NCBI GenBank assembly: GCA_052384575.1
Contig: JBQSUQ010000017.1
DNA: 64,000 nucleotides
Direction: 5' to 3' (one strand)
Source: JBQSUQ01 sp052384575
Lineage (GTDB): Bacteria; Pseudomonadota; Gammaproteobacteria; Enterobacterales; Pasteurellaceae
Shown here: positions 7,978 through 16,915 of the stretch, in pieces
Numbering within the stretch: the first letter of the stretch is position 1
How the letters are laid out: the number at the start of each line of letters is the position of its first letter
Made by a program: the position numbers and the translations under genes
Notes under the pieces: generated by a model
Seen by the model: only the letters and a program-made list of their open reading frames with translations
What the model was told of the DNA's origin: nothing
The model's database searches: none

Positions 7978-10338
7978 TTATAAATCAAATGGTTTTACAT
8001 AAGGCAGCATGCCTTTGTTAAGCATTTCTACGATACCACTATGATGATCATTGCGACCTAAACCGCGTAACTCAACGTTAAAGTGGATGCTATTATCATA
8101 CAGGGTTGATTTTTTATCTGAATATCGACGCTTGTCTGTTTCATTTACTAAATAACGACGAACGCCCACTCCAGCTGCCCAACAGCAAGTGTTGTATTGT
8201 AACCCAACATATTGTTCCACTGGTTTGCTGAGTGCAATATCATGGTAGTAACGACCAACCGCCGCCCATTGATCATTGAGTTCCCAAGCAACAGTTGCAC
8301 CAATTTGCTGAATATCCTGATTGTAGCGATTGACCGCCGCAGTTAAGTTTTGGTCGATATATTCCTTGCTTGCATAACGATAATTCAACTGGATTAGATT
8401 GTTACCTGAAGGGTTATATTCTAAGGTTGAATTCACTAACGAAGCAGCATTTAAACGTGTATCATATTGATAACTACCGCGCCAATTCCATTGATCATTA
8501 ATTTTCCAGCTACTTTCTAATGCCCAAGAAGAAGCGCGCCCTGTGGTACTATTTTGTGAATTGCCATCCACGCGAGAATCATTTAAGTAAATGATTTGTC
8601 CTAAGGAAAGATTAAAACGTTCTTCGCCTTTTTCATCGTAGAAACGTGTTGTGCCACCAAGGGTAAATTGGTTTGCGGAAGCAATTCGGTCAAGTCCACT
8701 ATATCGACGATCTCTAAATAAAGAGAAATAGTCTTGTTGTAATAGCGCAGAGTCATAACCTAAACCAAGGTAATTTGAACTGCGCTTAGAACCGATGTTA
8801 CTCTGATCTTTATAAGGACGATATAGGTATTGAATTCGTGGTTCAATTGTTTGGGTATAGCCATCTAAGAAAGTTTTTTGTGTTGCTAATAAGCTATGCA
8901 AATCAATTTTTAATTGAGGGATGACACGTGTAACAGAAGATTGAGTATCTGCATCAATGCCTTTACCTGCTTTTTGTGAATAATGAGTTGCATAGAGTTT
9001 GGTTTCAATATCCAAGCTACCATATTTGTTCGCTAATGGAATATTTAAGGTTGGCTCTAAGTGATAACGCCAAGCAGTTGGCATGTCAGAACTATCATTG
9101 TCAAAATGAACGGCTTGCGCAAAGAGTTTAAAGTCCATTAAACCATTGGCTAAGTCGTTTTTATAATAGTTAAAATCAATTTGTGGTAAGGCACGATAAG
9201 GTCCAACTTGCAGATCATCAAACACTTGGAACTGTTTCGCTGAAATTGCTAAGTTCCAGTTTGGTTGATAATAAGCTAAACGAGCTGTTTGGTCTGCATA
9301 ACCATCGGTGCTACTACCATAGCTTGAATCAAAGTCAGAGAAATAATGTTTATCACTCACTTTGGTGTAATTAATATTGAGGCGCCAATCACTGCCTAAT
9401 CTTGCGTTATGTGCCCAGTAGAATAAATGGCGACTCTTATTGTCGTTGTATTCGCTATAACGATCTTTGCCTAAATATTCATTAGCGATTTTGCCTTCAC
9501 CTAATACAGTTAAATAGCGGAATTCACTGTTTAACTGCCAGCCACGACGCGACATATATTTCGGTGTGAAAGTGGCATCATAGTTTGGTGCAATATTCCA
9601 ATAAATCGGTTGAGCATACCAATAACCATCTCGGCCTGATGTACCGAAATCTGGCATTAACAATCCTGAACGGCGACGATCGCCAATTGGCAATTGTAAA
9701 TAAGGGGTATAGAAAATAGGAACGCCAGCTACTTTAAAGCGTGCATGCCACATTTCTGCATATTCTTCTTTGATATGTTGTTTAATTTCATTGGCTTCAA
9801 TTTGCCAAGAATTATCATCAGGCAAGCAAGAAGTAAAAGTCGCATTTTTTAATAGACGATAATCGCCACGCATTTCTGAGCTTTGTGCTGAACCATGACC
9901 TTGACGACCCACAAATTGATATTGTGCATTTTCAATATCAGTATCTTTACTATTTAAGTGGATTTTTGCATTATCGCCAGATAAATTGATTTGCTCATCT
10001 TTGTAATCAAATTGACCACGCGCATAAGCATAACGTTGCGCTTGCTCGCCTGTGCCAGATTGCGTCACTTCAATTTCATTGGCTTTCAAATGACGATTGC
10101 CCTGTTTAAGATCGACATCCCCTGCATATAATGCACGCACTGGGTTAATGATATCTGCGCTATCGGCTTCAATATAAACAGGTTGCTGATTCGGATCGCC
10201 AGTTACCTGTTCGCCTGAAAATTGAGGTACTCCCGCTAAGCAACGAAGACGTAAGTCTTCAATATTCGCCGCACTATTGGCACTGTAAAGTGCGGTTAAA
10301 AGTGATAGCGAAAGTAATGTGTAAGAATGCTTTTTCAT
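7978..10338 (-). CDS. lptD: LPS-assembly outer-membrane protein LptD
   Basis: 786-residue translocon that, with LptE, inserts LPS into the outer leaflet. It has an N-terminal signal peptide (MKKHSYTLLSLSLL to about residue 23, cut near ANSAAN) and an OstA/LptA-like jellyroll at about residues 50-200. A large C-terminal barrel rich in alternating aromatic strands follows. The cysteines in the NTCCWAAG stretch and the early LRCLAG are those expected to form the disulphides that activate LptD. These depend on DsbA, whose gene is at 11883. An uptake signal lies inside the signal-peptide codons (10288-10296). Confidence 0.95.
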   Translation of the reverse strand: MKKHSYTLLSLSLLTALYSANSAANIEDLRLRCLAGVPQFSGEQVTGDPNQQPVYIEADSADIINPVRALYAGDVDLKQGNRHLKANEIEVTQSGTGEQAQRYAYARGQFDYKDEQINLSGDNAKIHLNSKDTDIENAQYQFVGRQGHGSAQSSEMRGDYRLLKNATFTSCLPDDNSWQIEANEIKQHIKEEYAEMWHARFKVAGVPIFYTPYLQLPIGDRRRSGLLMPDFGTSGRDGYWYAQPIYWNIAPNYDATFTPKYMSRRGWQLNSEFRYLTVLGEGKIANEYLGKDRYSEYNDNKSRHLFYWAHNARLGSDWRLNINYTKVSDKHYFSDFDSSYGSSTDGYADQTARLAYYQPNWNLAISAKQFQVFDDLQVGPYRALPQIDFNYYKNDLANGLMDFKLFAQAVHFDNDSSDMPTAWRYHLEPTLNIPLANKYGSLDIETKLYATHYSQKAGKGIDADTQSSVTRVIPQLKIDLHSLLATQKTFLDGYTQTIEPRIQYLYRPYKDQSNIGSKRSSNYLGLGYDSALLQQDYFSLFRDRRYSGLDRIASANQFTLGGTTRFYDEKGEERFNLSLGQIIYLNDSRVDGNSQNSTTGRASSWALESSWKINDQWNWRGSYQYDTRLNAASLVNSTLEYNPSGNNLIQLNYRYASKEYIDQNLTAAVNRYNQDIQQIGATVAWELNDQWAAVGRYYHDIALSKPVEQYVGLQYNTCCWAAGVGVRRYLVNETDKRRYSDKKSTLYDNSIHFNVELRGLGRNDHHSGIVEMLNKGMLPYVKPFDL

Positions 10339-10400
10339 GAGTGAACTATTCAGTTGTGGAAATTGGATTGATTATACAAGAAAATTGGCGTAAAGGTCAG

Positions 10401-10955
10401 CTATTTATGCTTACAAAAACAATCATCAAGATGATCATTCACTAAGCCGGCAGCTTGCATAAATGCATAACAAGTGGTTTCGCCAACAAACTTGAAGCCT
10501 TTTTTCTTCAATGCTTTTGACATTTGACTTGAAATTGCAGTTTTAGTTGGCACTGTTGATAGATGAGGAACGGCATTGCATTGCGGTTGATGATTGACGA
10601 AAGACCAAATAAAATCACTGAAATTTTCACCGCACTTTTGCATTGCAACATAGGCTTTAGCGTTGTTGACAATGGCTTCCAATTTGGCTCTGTGTCGTAT
10701 TAAGCCTGCGTTTTGCATGCATAAATCAATGTCTTCTTCTTGCATTTGAGCGATTTTCTCTGGGGCAAAATTGAAAAACGCCTCACGATAGACCGAGCGT
10801 TTTTTGAGAACCGTAATCCAAGATAACCCCGCTTGCTGCCCTTCAAGGCAAAGTTGTTCAAATAATTTTTGACTATCAAATTCAGGTACGCCCCATTCAT
10901 TGTCATGATAGGCAATGTAAATAGGCAGATCGCCAACCCAATCACAGCGTTTCAT
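10401..10955 (-). CDS. tag: DNA-3-methyladenine glycosylase I
   Basis: 184-residue constitutive base-excision enzyme that removes 3-methyladenine from DNA. The zinc ligands typical of Tag are visible: the N-terminal MKRCDWVG cysteine, the histidine in YHDNEWG, and the C-terminal NDHLDDCFC. The catalytic segment GLSWITVLKKR is present. It overlaps the end of mobA by 14 bases, so the two are translationally coupled. An uptake signal is embedded at 10629-10637. Confidence 0.95.
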   Translation of the reverse strand: MKRCDWVGDLPIYIAYHDNEWGVPEFDSQKLFEQLCLEGQQAGLSWITVLKKRSVYREAFFNFAPEKIAQMQEEDIDLCMQNAGLIRHRAKLEAIVNNAKAYVAMQKCGENFSDFIWSFVNHQPQCNAVPHLSTVPTKTAISSQMSKALKKKGFKFVGETTCYAFMQAAGLVNDHLDDCFCKHK

Positions 10956-11523
10956 TCATTTCCTCTAATTCTTGTAAGGTGTTGAAATTACGAAATGCGT
11001 GTTTTTGTTCTGCAAAAGGTACAGCAATGGCATTGTGTTGGCGCATAAATTGCAGCATACGGCGCTCGCCTTGAGTCAAGTAATCAGCCAAAGGTTGTGC
11101 CAGCTGATGAGAAAGCAAACAAAATGTGGGATGTTCGCGTTCTCCGTCAGTAGCATAAGCGGCTAAAACTGCGTTGTTTTGCACCGCACTTTTTAATTTT
11201 TCCAGCAGATCTAAGGGTAAAAAAGGACAGTCGCAAGGCACAAATAACAAATAATCCGTTTCTGCTTGGCTTAAAGCGGTTTGAATACCACTTAATGGTC
11301 CTTGAAAATCCGCTAATTGATCCGCAAAAACGGGAAAACCAAATTGGGCATATTCTTCTTGGCTGCGATTCGCATTAATGGAAATATGAGAGGTTTGTTG
11401 GGATAAGCGTTCAATAATATGCTGAATTAAAGGCTTTCCTTGTAAAAGTTGTAAGCCTTTATCAGCACCTTGCATACGTCGCGCTAATCCACCTGCTAAA
11501 ATTACGGCACTAATTGTCATCAT
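10942..11523 (-). CDS. mobA: Molybdenum cofactor guanylyltransferase
   Basis: Attaches GMP to molybdopterin to form the MGD cofactor used by DMSO/TMAO and nitrate reductases. The nucleotidyltransferase signature AVILAGGLARRMQGADKG is at the N-terminus, followed by FQGPLSGI and the metal-binding PCDCPFLP. At 193 residues it matches the family. Two consecutive ATG codons open the frame; either the first or the second (11520) may be used. First gene of a mobA-tag pair. Confidence 0.93.
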   Translation of the reverse strand: MMTISAVILAGGLARRMQGADKGLQLLQGKPLIQHIIERLSQQTSHISINANRSQEEYAQFGFPVFADQLADFQGPLSGIQTALSQAETDYLLFVPCDCPFLPLDLLEKLKSAVQNNAVLAAYATDGEREHPTFCLLSHQLAQPLADYLTQGERRMLQFMRQHNAIAVPFAEQKHAFRNFNTLQELEEMNETL

Positions 11524-11599
11524 TGTTTGTCATTCGTCCTTAATTCAAGTATCATTCTGCCCTAGCTAATTTGTCAGGCTTTATATTAAGGAAAAGATT

Positions 11600-11869
11600 A
11601 TGAAATGTCATCGTTTGAATGAGGTTTTGGAACTTTTACAACCATATTGGTCTAAGAAAGACCCTGAAATGAGTTTAATGCAAATTTTGCAATCTATTGC
11701 AGATGAAGCAGGATTTGATAAACCCCTTACAGAGTTATCGGATGAAATCATTATTTATCAATTGAAAATGCGTGATGCGGATAAATTTGAACCCATCCCA
11801 GGCATTAAAAAAGATTACGAAGATGATTTTAAAACTGCGTTATTAAAAGCGCGTGGTATTTTGAAATAA
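11600..11869 (+). CDS. yihD: YihD-family small protein (DUF1040)
   Basis: 89-residue cytoplasmic protein of unknown function (MKCHRLNEVLELL, then GIKKDYEDDFKTAL). It is acidic and helical with no membrane segment. It sits directly before dsbA, as in enterics (yihD-rdoA-dsbA), but without rdoA between them. AAGGA precedes the ATG. The assignment rests on sequence resemblance and synteny. Confidence 0.88.
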   Translation: MKCHRLNEVLELLQPYWSKKDPEMSLMQILQSIADEAGFDKPLTELSDEIIIYQLKMRDADKFEPIPGIKKDYEDDFKTALLKARGILK

Positions 11870-11882
11870 TTTAGGAACACAG

Positions 11883-12497
11883 ATGAAAAAATTTCTTATT
11901 ACTTTAATTGCGGCTGCCGCTGCAGCAACTTTCCAAGCACAAGCAGCTGATTTAACGGAAGGTAAACAATATATTGTTTTACAACAAGAACGCTCAGCAC
12001 AACCTGAAGTGGTTGAGTTTTTCTCATTTTATTGCCCACATTGCTATTCCTTTGAAATGCAATACAAAATCCCAGCACAAGTGAAAGAGGGTTTACCAGA
12101 AGGGACTGCTTTCCAACAATATCATGTCAATTTCTTAGGTCGTCAGTCTGAAAACTTAACGCGTGCTTGGGCATTAGCCATGGCGTTAGGCGCAGAAGAA
12201 AAAGTGAAAGCGGCATTATTTGAAGCGGCTCAAGCAGATAAGCTAGGCTCAATGGACGATATTCGTCAGAAATTTATTGATAATGGCATTACAGCGGAAC
12301 AATTTGATGGTGGGATCAATAGTTTTGCAGTAAACGCTTTAGTGAAAAAACAAGAGAATTTAGCGCAGCAATTTGCGGTGCGTTCTGTACCTGATTTTTA
12401 TGTTAATGGCAAATTCCGCGTAAATGCGGAAGGTTTATCACATGATGATTTTATTAATGATTATGTGAATACAGTAAAAGAATTATTGAAAAAATAA
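11883..12497 (+). CDS. dsbA: Thiol:disulfide interchange protein DsbA
   Basis: Periplasmic oxidase that introduces disulphides into exported proteins. It has a signal peptide with an alanine-rich core (residues 1-21, cut after AQA). The active site CPHC is at residues 51-54 within a thioredoxin fold split by a helical insertion, and the cis-proline loop is VRSVPDFYV. It is 13 bases from yihD and 16 from maoP, so probably one operon. LptD and the RNase T2 in this window are plausible clients. Confidence 0.96.
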   Translation: MKKFLITLIAAAAAATFQAQAADLTEGKQYIVLQQERSAQPEVVEFFSFYCPHCYSFEMQYKIPAQVKEGLPEGTAFQQYHVNFLGRQSENLTRAWALAMALGAEEKVKAALFEAAQADKLGSMDDIRQKFIDNGITAEQFDGGINSFAVNALVKKQENLAQQFAVRSVPDFYVNGKFRVNAEGLSHDDFINDYVNTVKELLKK

Positions 12498-12513
12498 CTT
12501 AAGGAAACAAATT

Positions 12514-12843
12514 ATGGCTGAAAGTTTTAGCGTTGAACGTCGCTTCTTTGACGACAAAAATTACCCGCGTGGCTTTGCGCGTCATGGCGATTACACGATT
12601 AAAGAAGCGCAAGCTTTAGAACAATATGGTCAAGCGTTCAAAGCATTAGATTCAGGTGAACGTAAACCAGCAACGGCAGAAGAAAAAGCCTTTGTGGCAT
12701 TCTGTCGTGGTGAGCGTGCTGCAGAAACTTTTTTTGAAAAAACGTGGAATAAATACCGCACGCGTGTGAATACCACCAAACGAGTTTATACGCTGTCGGG
12801 TGTGGTAAGCGATAGCTTAGACGATTTCAACGCAAATGATTAA
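12514..12843 (+). CDS. maoP: MaoP/YifE family protein (DUF413)
   Basis: 109-residue basic cytoplasmic protein with the family signatures RRFFDDKNYPRGFARHG and KYRTRVNTTKRVYTLSG. In E. coli MaoP acts with the maoS site to organise the Ori macrodomain of the chromosome. Whether that role holds here is unknown. Last gene of the yihD-dsbA-maoP unit and followed by a strong terminator. Confidence 0.88.
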   Translation: MAESFSVERRFFDDKNYPRGFARHGDYTIKEAQALEQYGQAFKALDSGERKPATAEEKAFVAFCRGERAAETFFEKTWNKYRTRVNTTKRVYTLSGVVSDSLDDFNAND

Positions 12844-12848
12844 AAAAT

Positions 12849-12875
12849 AAGGCTTGAATATTCAAGCCTTTTTAT
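12849..12875 (+). terminator. Terminator of yihD-dsbA-maoP
   Basis: AAGGCTTGAA/TTCAAGCCTT is a perfect stem followed by TTTTATTTT. A single uptake signal follows at 12880-12888. Confidence 0.88.
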
Positions 12876-12957
12876 TTTAAAGTGCGGTGAAAACTTGGGT
12901 AGTTTTGGCAAAAATAGATTACAATAGACAACAATTTCTAACACAAGAGGGCAGATT

Positions 12958-13884
12958 ATGATTATCGTAACAGGTGGTGCAGGATTTATCGGTAGTAATA
13001 TCGTAAAAGCATTAAATGATTTAGGCCGTAAAGATATTTTAGTGGTGGATAATCTGAAAGATGGCACTAAATTCATTAATTTAGTGGATTTAGATATTGC
13101 GGATTATTGTGATAAAGAGGATTTCATTGCACAGATTATTGCCGGCGATGAGTTTGGCGAAATTGATGCAGTTTTCCATGAAGGCGCTTGCTCTGCGACA
13201 ACGGAATGGGATGGCAAATACATTATGCACAATAACTACGAATATTCGAAAGAGTTGTTGCATTATTGCTTAGATCGTGAAATTCCGTTTTTCTATGCTT
13301 CAAGTGCAGCGACCTATGGTGATAAAACCGAATTTGTGGAAGAGCGTCAATTTGAAGGCCCATTAAATGTGTACGGCTATTCAAAATTCTTATTTGATGA
13401 ATATGTGCGTGCCCTTTTACCTGAAATCAGCTCGCCAGTTTGTGGTTTCAAATATTTCAATGTATATGGCCCGCGTGAGCAGCATAAAGGTTCCATGGCA
13501 AGTGTGGCTTTCCATTTGAATAACCAAATTTTAAAAGGCGAAAATCCAAAATTATTTGCCGGTTCAGAGCATTTTTTGCGTGATTTTGTCTATGTTGGTG
13601 ATGTGGCAAAAGTGAATATCTGGGCATGGCAAGCAGGTATTTCGGGCATTTATAATTTAGGTACAGGCAAAGCGGAAAGCTTCCGCGATGTTGCTGAAGC
13701 AGTGATTAAACATCATGGCAAAGGCGAAATTGAAACCATTCCATTCCCAGAACATTTGAAATCACGCTATCAAGAATATACGCAAGCGAATTTAGGCAAA
13801 TTGCGTGCAGCGGGTTATAGCGATAAGTTTAAATCTGTTGCTGAAGGCGTGGCGGAATATATGGCGTGGTTAAATCGTAAATAA
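12958..13884 (+). CDS. hldD: ADP-glycero-manno-heptose 6-epimerase
   Basis: Short-chain dehydrogenase that epimerises ADP-D-glycero- to ADP-L-glycero-D-manno-heptose, the donor for the LPS inner core. The NAD(P)-binding GGAGFIGSN is at residues 6-14, and the catalytic Tyr-x3-Lys is Y139 and K143 in VYGYSKF. 308 residues is the standard length. It is directly upstream of the two heptosyltransferases that use its product, although a hairpin terminator separates them. Confidence 0.97.
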   Translation: MIIVTGGAGFIGSNIVKALNDLGRKDILVVDNLKDGTKFINLVDLDIADYCDKEDFIAQIIAGDEFGEIDAVFHEGACSATTEWDGKYIMHNNYEYSKELLHYCLDREIPFFYASSAATYGDKTEFVEERQFEGPLNVYGYSKFLFDEYVRALLPEISSPVCGFKYFNVYGPREQHKGSMASVAFHLNNQILKGENPKLFAGSEHFLRDFVYVGDVAKVNIWAWQAGISGIYNLGTGKAESFRDVAEAVIKHHGKGEIETIPFPEHLKSRYQEYTQANLGKLRAAGYSDKFKSVAEGVAEYMAWLNRK

Positions 13885-13901
13885 TTCCTACCATTGTTAT
13901 G

Positions 13902-13946
13902 AAAGTGCGGTTAAAATTAATGAAATTTTGACCGCACTTTATTTTT
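13902..13946 (+). terminator. USS inverted-pair terminator after hldD
   Basis: AAGTGCGGT (13903-13911) and ACCGCACTT (13931-13939) extend to nearly continuous 17-bp arms around a short loop, followed by TTTATTTTTG. It may be leaky and let transcription pass into waaF, whose ATG is 12 bases on. Confidence 0.75.
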
Positions 13947-13958
13947 GTAGGTAGAAAA

Positions 13959-15014
13959 ATGAATATTTTAATTATTGCGCCATCTTGGGTGGGCGATATG
14001 ATGATGTCGCACAGCTTATATCAAACCCTGAAAGTTCAATATCCTGATTGTGAAATTGACGTGCTAGCACCCAATTGGTGTAAGCCTTTATTGGCGCGTA
14101 TGCCTGAAGTGCGAAATGCCTTAACAATGCCCATTGGACATGGTGCTTTTGCTTTGGCTGAACGTTATAAAATTGGTAAATCTTTGCGTCATCAATATGA
14201 TATGGCGATTATTTTGCCAAATTCTTTAAAATCAGCATTTATTCCTTTTTTTGCCAAAATTGCCTTAAGACGAGGCTGGAAAGGGGAAAGTCGCTACTTC
14301 TTTTTGAATGATTTGCGTGCCAATAAAAATGACTATCCCATGATGGTGCAACGTTATGTGGCGCTTGGCTACGAAAAAGGGCAAATTCCAACTGCACAGG
14401 ATTTACCTATTCCAACACCTTACTTGACCATTGAGGAAAGTGCGGTGCAAAAAACGAAAGAAAAATTTGCTGCACAATTTCATCTAGCCGAACATCGTTC
14501 AGCGATTGGTTTCTGTCCTGGTGCTGAATTTGGTCCTGCCAAACGTTATCCTCATTATCATTATGCCAAACTTGCAGCGATGTTAATTGAGCAAGGCTAT
14601 AGTATTCGTTTATTCGGTTCGGCGAAAGATGTTGAAGTGGGCGAGCAAATCCGCCAAAGTTTGCCTGAAAATCTCCAACGCTATTGTGTTAATTTAGCGG
14701 GTCAAACAGAACTTAATCAAGCGGTTGATCTCATTAGTGATTGTGTAGCGATGGTGACTAATGACAGCGGTTTAATGCATATTGCCGCTGCATTAGGTCG
14801 TCCACTGGTGGCGTTGTATGGTCCAACAAGTCCGCAATATACGCCACCATTGTCAGAAAAAGCCGTCATTATCCGTTTGATTGAGGGTGGATTAATTAAA
14901 ATTCGCAAGGGCGAGGACAGCAAAGAAGGTTATCATCAAAGCCTGATTGATATTCAGCCTGAAATGGTGATGGAAAAATTGCAGGAATTACTGAATGAGA
15001 GTGCTGATCGTTAA
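13959..15014 (+). CDS. waaF: ADP-heptose:LPS heptosyltransferase II
   Basis: GT9-family inner-membrane-associated enzyme adding the second L,D-heptose to the LPS inner core. It starts MNILIIAPSWVGDMMMS, typical of WaaF. The ADP-heptose binding segment SAIGFCPGAEFGPAKRYP and the C-terminal TNDSGLMHIAAALGRP are present. 351 residues. An uptake signal is inside the gene (14438-14446). It overlaps waaC by 20 bases. Confidence 0.95.
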   Translation: MNILIIAPSWVGDMMMSHSLYQTLKVQYPDCEIDVLAPNWCKPLLARMPEVRNALTMPIGHGAFALAERYKIGKSLRHQYDMAIILPNSLKSAFIPFFAKIALRRGWKGESRYFFLNDLRANKNDYPMMVQRYVALGYEKGQIPTAQDLPIPTPYLTIEESAVQKTKEKFAAQFHLAEHRSAIGFCPGAEFGPAKRYPHYHYAKLAAMLIEQGYSIRLFGSAKDVEVGEQIRQSLPENLQRYCVNLAGQTELNQAVDLISDCVAMVTNDSGLMHIAAALGRPLVALYGPTSPQYTPPLSEKAVIIRLIEGGLIKIRKGEDSKEGYHQSLIDIQPEMVMEKLQELLNESADR

Positions 15015-15975
15015 AACCTCATCCATGGGCGATGTGCTACATTGTTTACCTACGTTAACGGACGCGCAGCAAGCCATTCCCAATATTCAATTTGATTGGG
15101 TGGTGGAAGAAGCTTTTGCGGAAATTCCACGCTGGCATGCAGCGGTGAATCAAGTAATTCCTGTGGCAATTCGTCGCTGGCGTAAGCAATTATTGAATGC
15201 AACGACTTGGCAACAATGGAAACAGTATCGACAATTATTGCAGCAAAATCAATATGATGCAGTGATTGATGCACAGGGGTTAATGAAAAGTGCTTTGTTG
15301 GTGACGCGTTTAGCTAAGGGCAAAAAGTATGGTTATGATCGTCATTGTGCAAGAGAGCCTTTGGCGGCGTATTTTTATGATCAAACTTATCACATTCCTT
15401 ATCAGCAACACGCGGTAGAGCGTATTCGCCAACTGTTTGCGCAAAGCCTCGGTTACCCTTTGCCTGATAGGCAAGGTGATTATGGTATCGCCCGTCATTT
15501 TATTTCTGCCGAAGTGAATTCAACGCCCTATATGTTATTTATCCATGCGACGACGCGTGCGGATAAACATTGGCTTGATGAGGAATGGGTAAAATTAGCG
15601 CAAAAATTAACCGCGCTTTCCCATAGTGAGTTGCAGATTCGTTTGCCTTGGGGCAATGAAAAAGAGCGTCAGCGTGCAGAATGGATTGCTAGCCAAGTGC
15701 AAAGTGCGGTGAAAAATGTGATTGTTTTGCCTAAATTAACCTTAACTGAATTAGCACAGCAAATTGCACAGGCAAAAGCAGTGGTTTCAGTGGATACGGG
15801 GTTGGCGCATTTAACCGCTGCTTTAGATGTGCCTAACATTACTTTATATGGTGCAACGGACCCTAAACTAATTGGTTGCTATGGCAAGCAACAACTTTAT
15901 TTATCTGCCTCAGGCATGAAACATATTCAGCATGAACAAGTGTTAGACTTGCTGTCATCTCATGGGCAGATTTAA
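14995..15975 (+). CDS. waaC: ADP-heptose:LPS heptosyltransferase I
   Basis: GT9 enzyme adding the first heptose to Kdo of lipid A. The N-terminus MRVLIVKTSSMGDVLHCLP is the WaaC signature. VVEEAFAEIP and SVDTGLAHLTAALDVP mark the two Rossmann-like domains. 326 residues. Its start lies 20 bases inside waaF, so the two are coupled. H. influenzae calls the counterpart opsX. It carries an uptake signal at 15702-15710. It converges with murQ, leaving only 14 bases between the stops. Confidence 0.92.
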   Translation: MRVLIVKTSSMGDVLHCLPTLTDAQQAIPNIQFDWVVEEAFAEIPRWHAAVNQVIPVAIRRWRKQLLNATTWQQWKQYRQLLQQNQYDAVIDAQGLMKSALLVTRLAKGKKYGYDRHCAREPLAAYFYDQTYHIPYQQHAVERIRQLFAQSLGYPLPDRQGDYGIARHFISAEVNSTPYMLFIHATTRADKHWLDEEWVKLAQKLTALSHSELQIRLPWGNEKERQRAEWIASQVQSAVKNVIVLPKLTLTELAQQIAQAKAVVSVDTGLAHLTAALDVPNITLYGATDPKLIGCYGKQQLYLSASGMKHIQHEQVLDLLSSHGQI

Positions 15976-15989
15976 TTCTGCCCTCATTT

Positions 15990-16910
15990 CTATTTTGCGC
16001 CATTGAGCGCGAGCTGTAATTTTCCCTGGTTTTCTGCCAACAATGCCATCGCACTTTGTTTATCTGTATTCGACAAAATCATCATAATCGCTAATTTGGC
16101 ATTATTATCGGCAATTTTTAGATTATGTTCGGCGATCTCCTTCGAACATTCTGTTGCTTGCATAACAATTCGAATGGCTCTTGCGCGTAATTTTTCGTTA
16201 CTAGCTTGCACATCCACCATTAAATTTTGATAGCATTTTCCCATTAAAATCATACTGGCGGTGGTAAGCATATTTAACACTAATTTTTGCGCAGTGCCTG
16301 ATTTCATACGGCTTGAACCTGTTAAAACCTCTGGTCCCACAAGGGTTTCAATGGCGATTTGTGCAATTTGTGCCATGGCGGAATTTGGATTGCTGGCAAT
16401 CGCTACGGTGGTGGCACCCAATTGATTGGCATATTCTAACGCACCGATGACATAGGGGGTTCGTCCGCTTGCAGCAATGCCTACTAACACATCTTTCTCT
16501 GAAAAATCGATAGTTTGTAAATCTTTTTTGCCTTGTTCAATATTATCTTCAGCCCCTTCAATAGGATGACGCAACGCGCGTTCTCCTCCTGCAATGATGC
16601 CTACTACCATTTCAGCTGGCACGCCATAGGTTGGCGGACATTCCGAGGCATCAAGCACACCTAAACGTCCGCTGGTACCTGCGCCTACATAGACTAGTCT
16701 CCCACCTTGTTTGAAGGATTGCACAATTTTTTCTACTGCTAAGGCAATTTGAGGTAAGCATTTTTCAATGGCAAGTGGCACTTGTTTATCTTCATTGTTG
16801 ATGATTTTTACCATCTCTAAGGTAGGCAATTGATCAATCTGTTGTGAAGCTGGATTGCGTTGTTCCGTAATCATTTGCCCGAGGGCTTGCAATAAATTTT
16901 GTTCTGCCAT
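15990..16910 (-). CDS. murQ: N-acetylmuramic acid 6-phosphate etherase
   Basis: Cleaves the lactyl ether of MurNAc-6-phosphate to give GlcNAc-6-phosphate in cell-wall recycling. It has an SIS-domain sugar-phosphate site, YVGAGTSGRLGVLDASE, and a second motif, GIAASGRTPYV. 306 residues, as usual. It lies 5 bases after anmK, which makes its substrate, so the pair forms a two-step pathway in one transcript. Confidence 0.96.
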   Translation of the reverse strand: MAEQNLLQALGQMITEQRNPASQQIDQLPTLEMVKIINNEDKQVPLAIEKCLPQIALAVEKIVQSFKQGGRLVYVGAGTSGRLGVLDASECPPTYGVPAEMVVGIIAGGERALRHPIEGAEDNIEQGKKDLQTIDFSEKDVLVGIAASGRTPYVIGALEYANQLGATTVAIASNPNSAMAQIAQIAIETLVGPEVLTGSSRMKSGTAQKLVLNMLTTASMILMGKCYQNLMVDVQASNEKLRARAIRIVMQATECSKEIAEHNLKIADNNAKLAIMMILSNTDKQSAMALLAENQGKLQLALNGAK

Positions 16911-16915
16911 TTTGC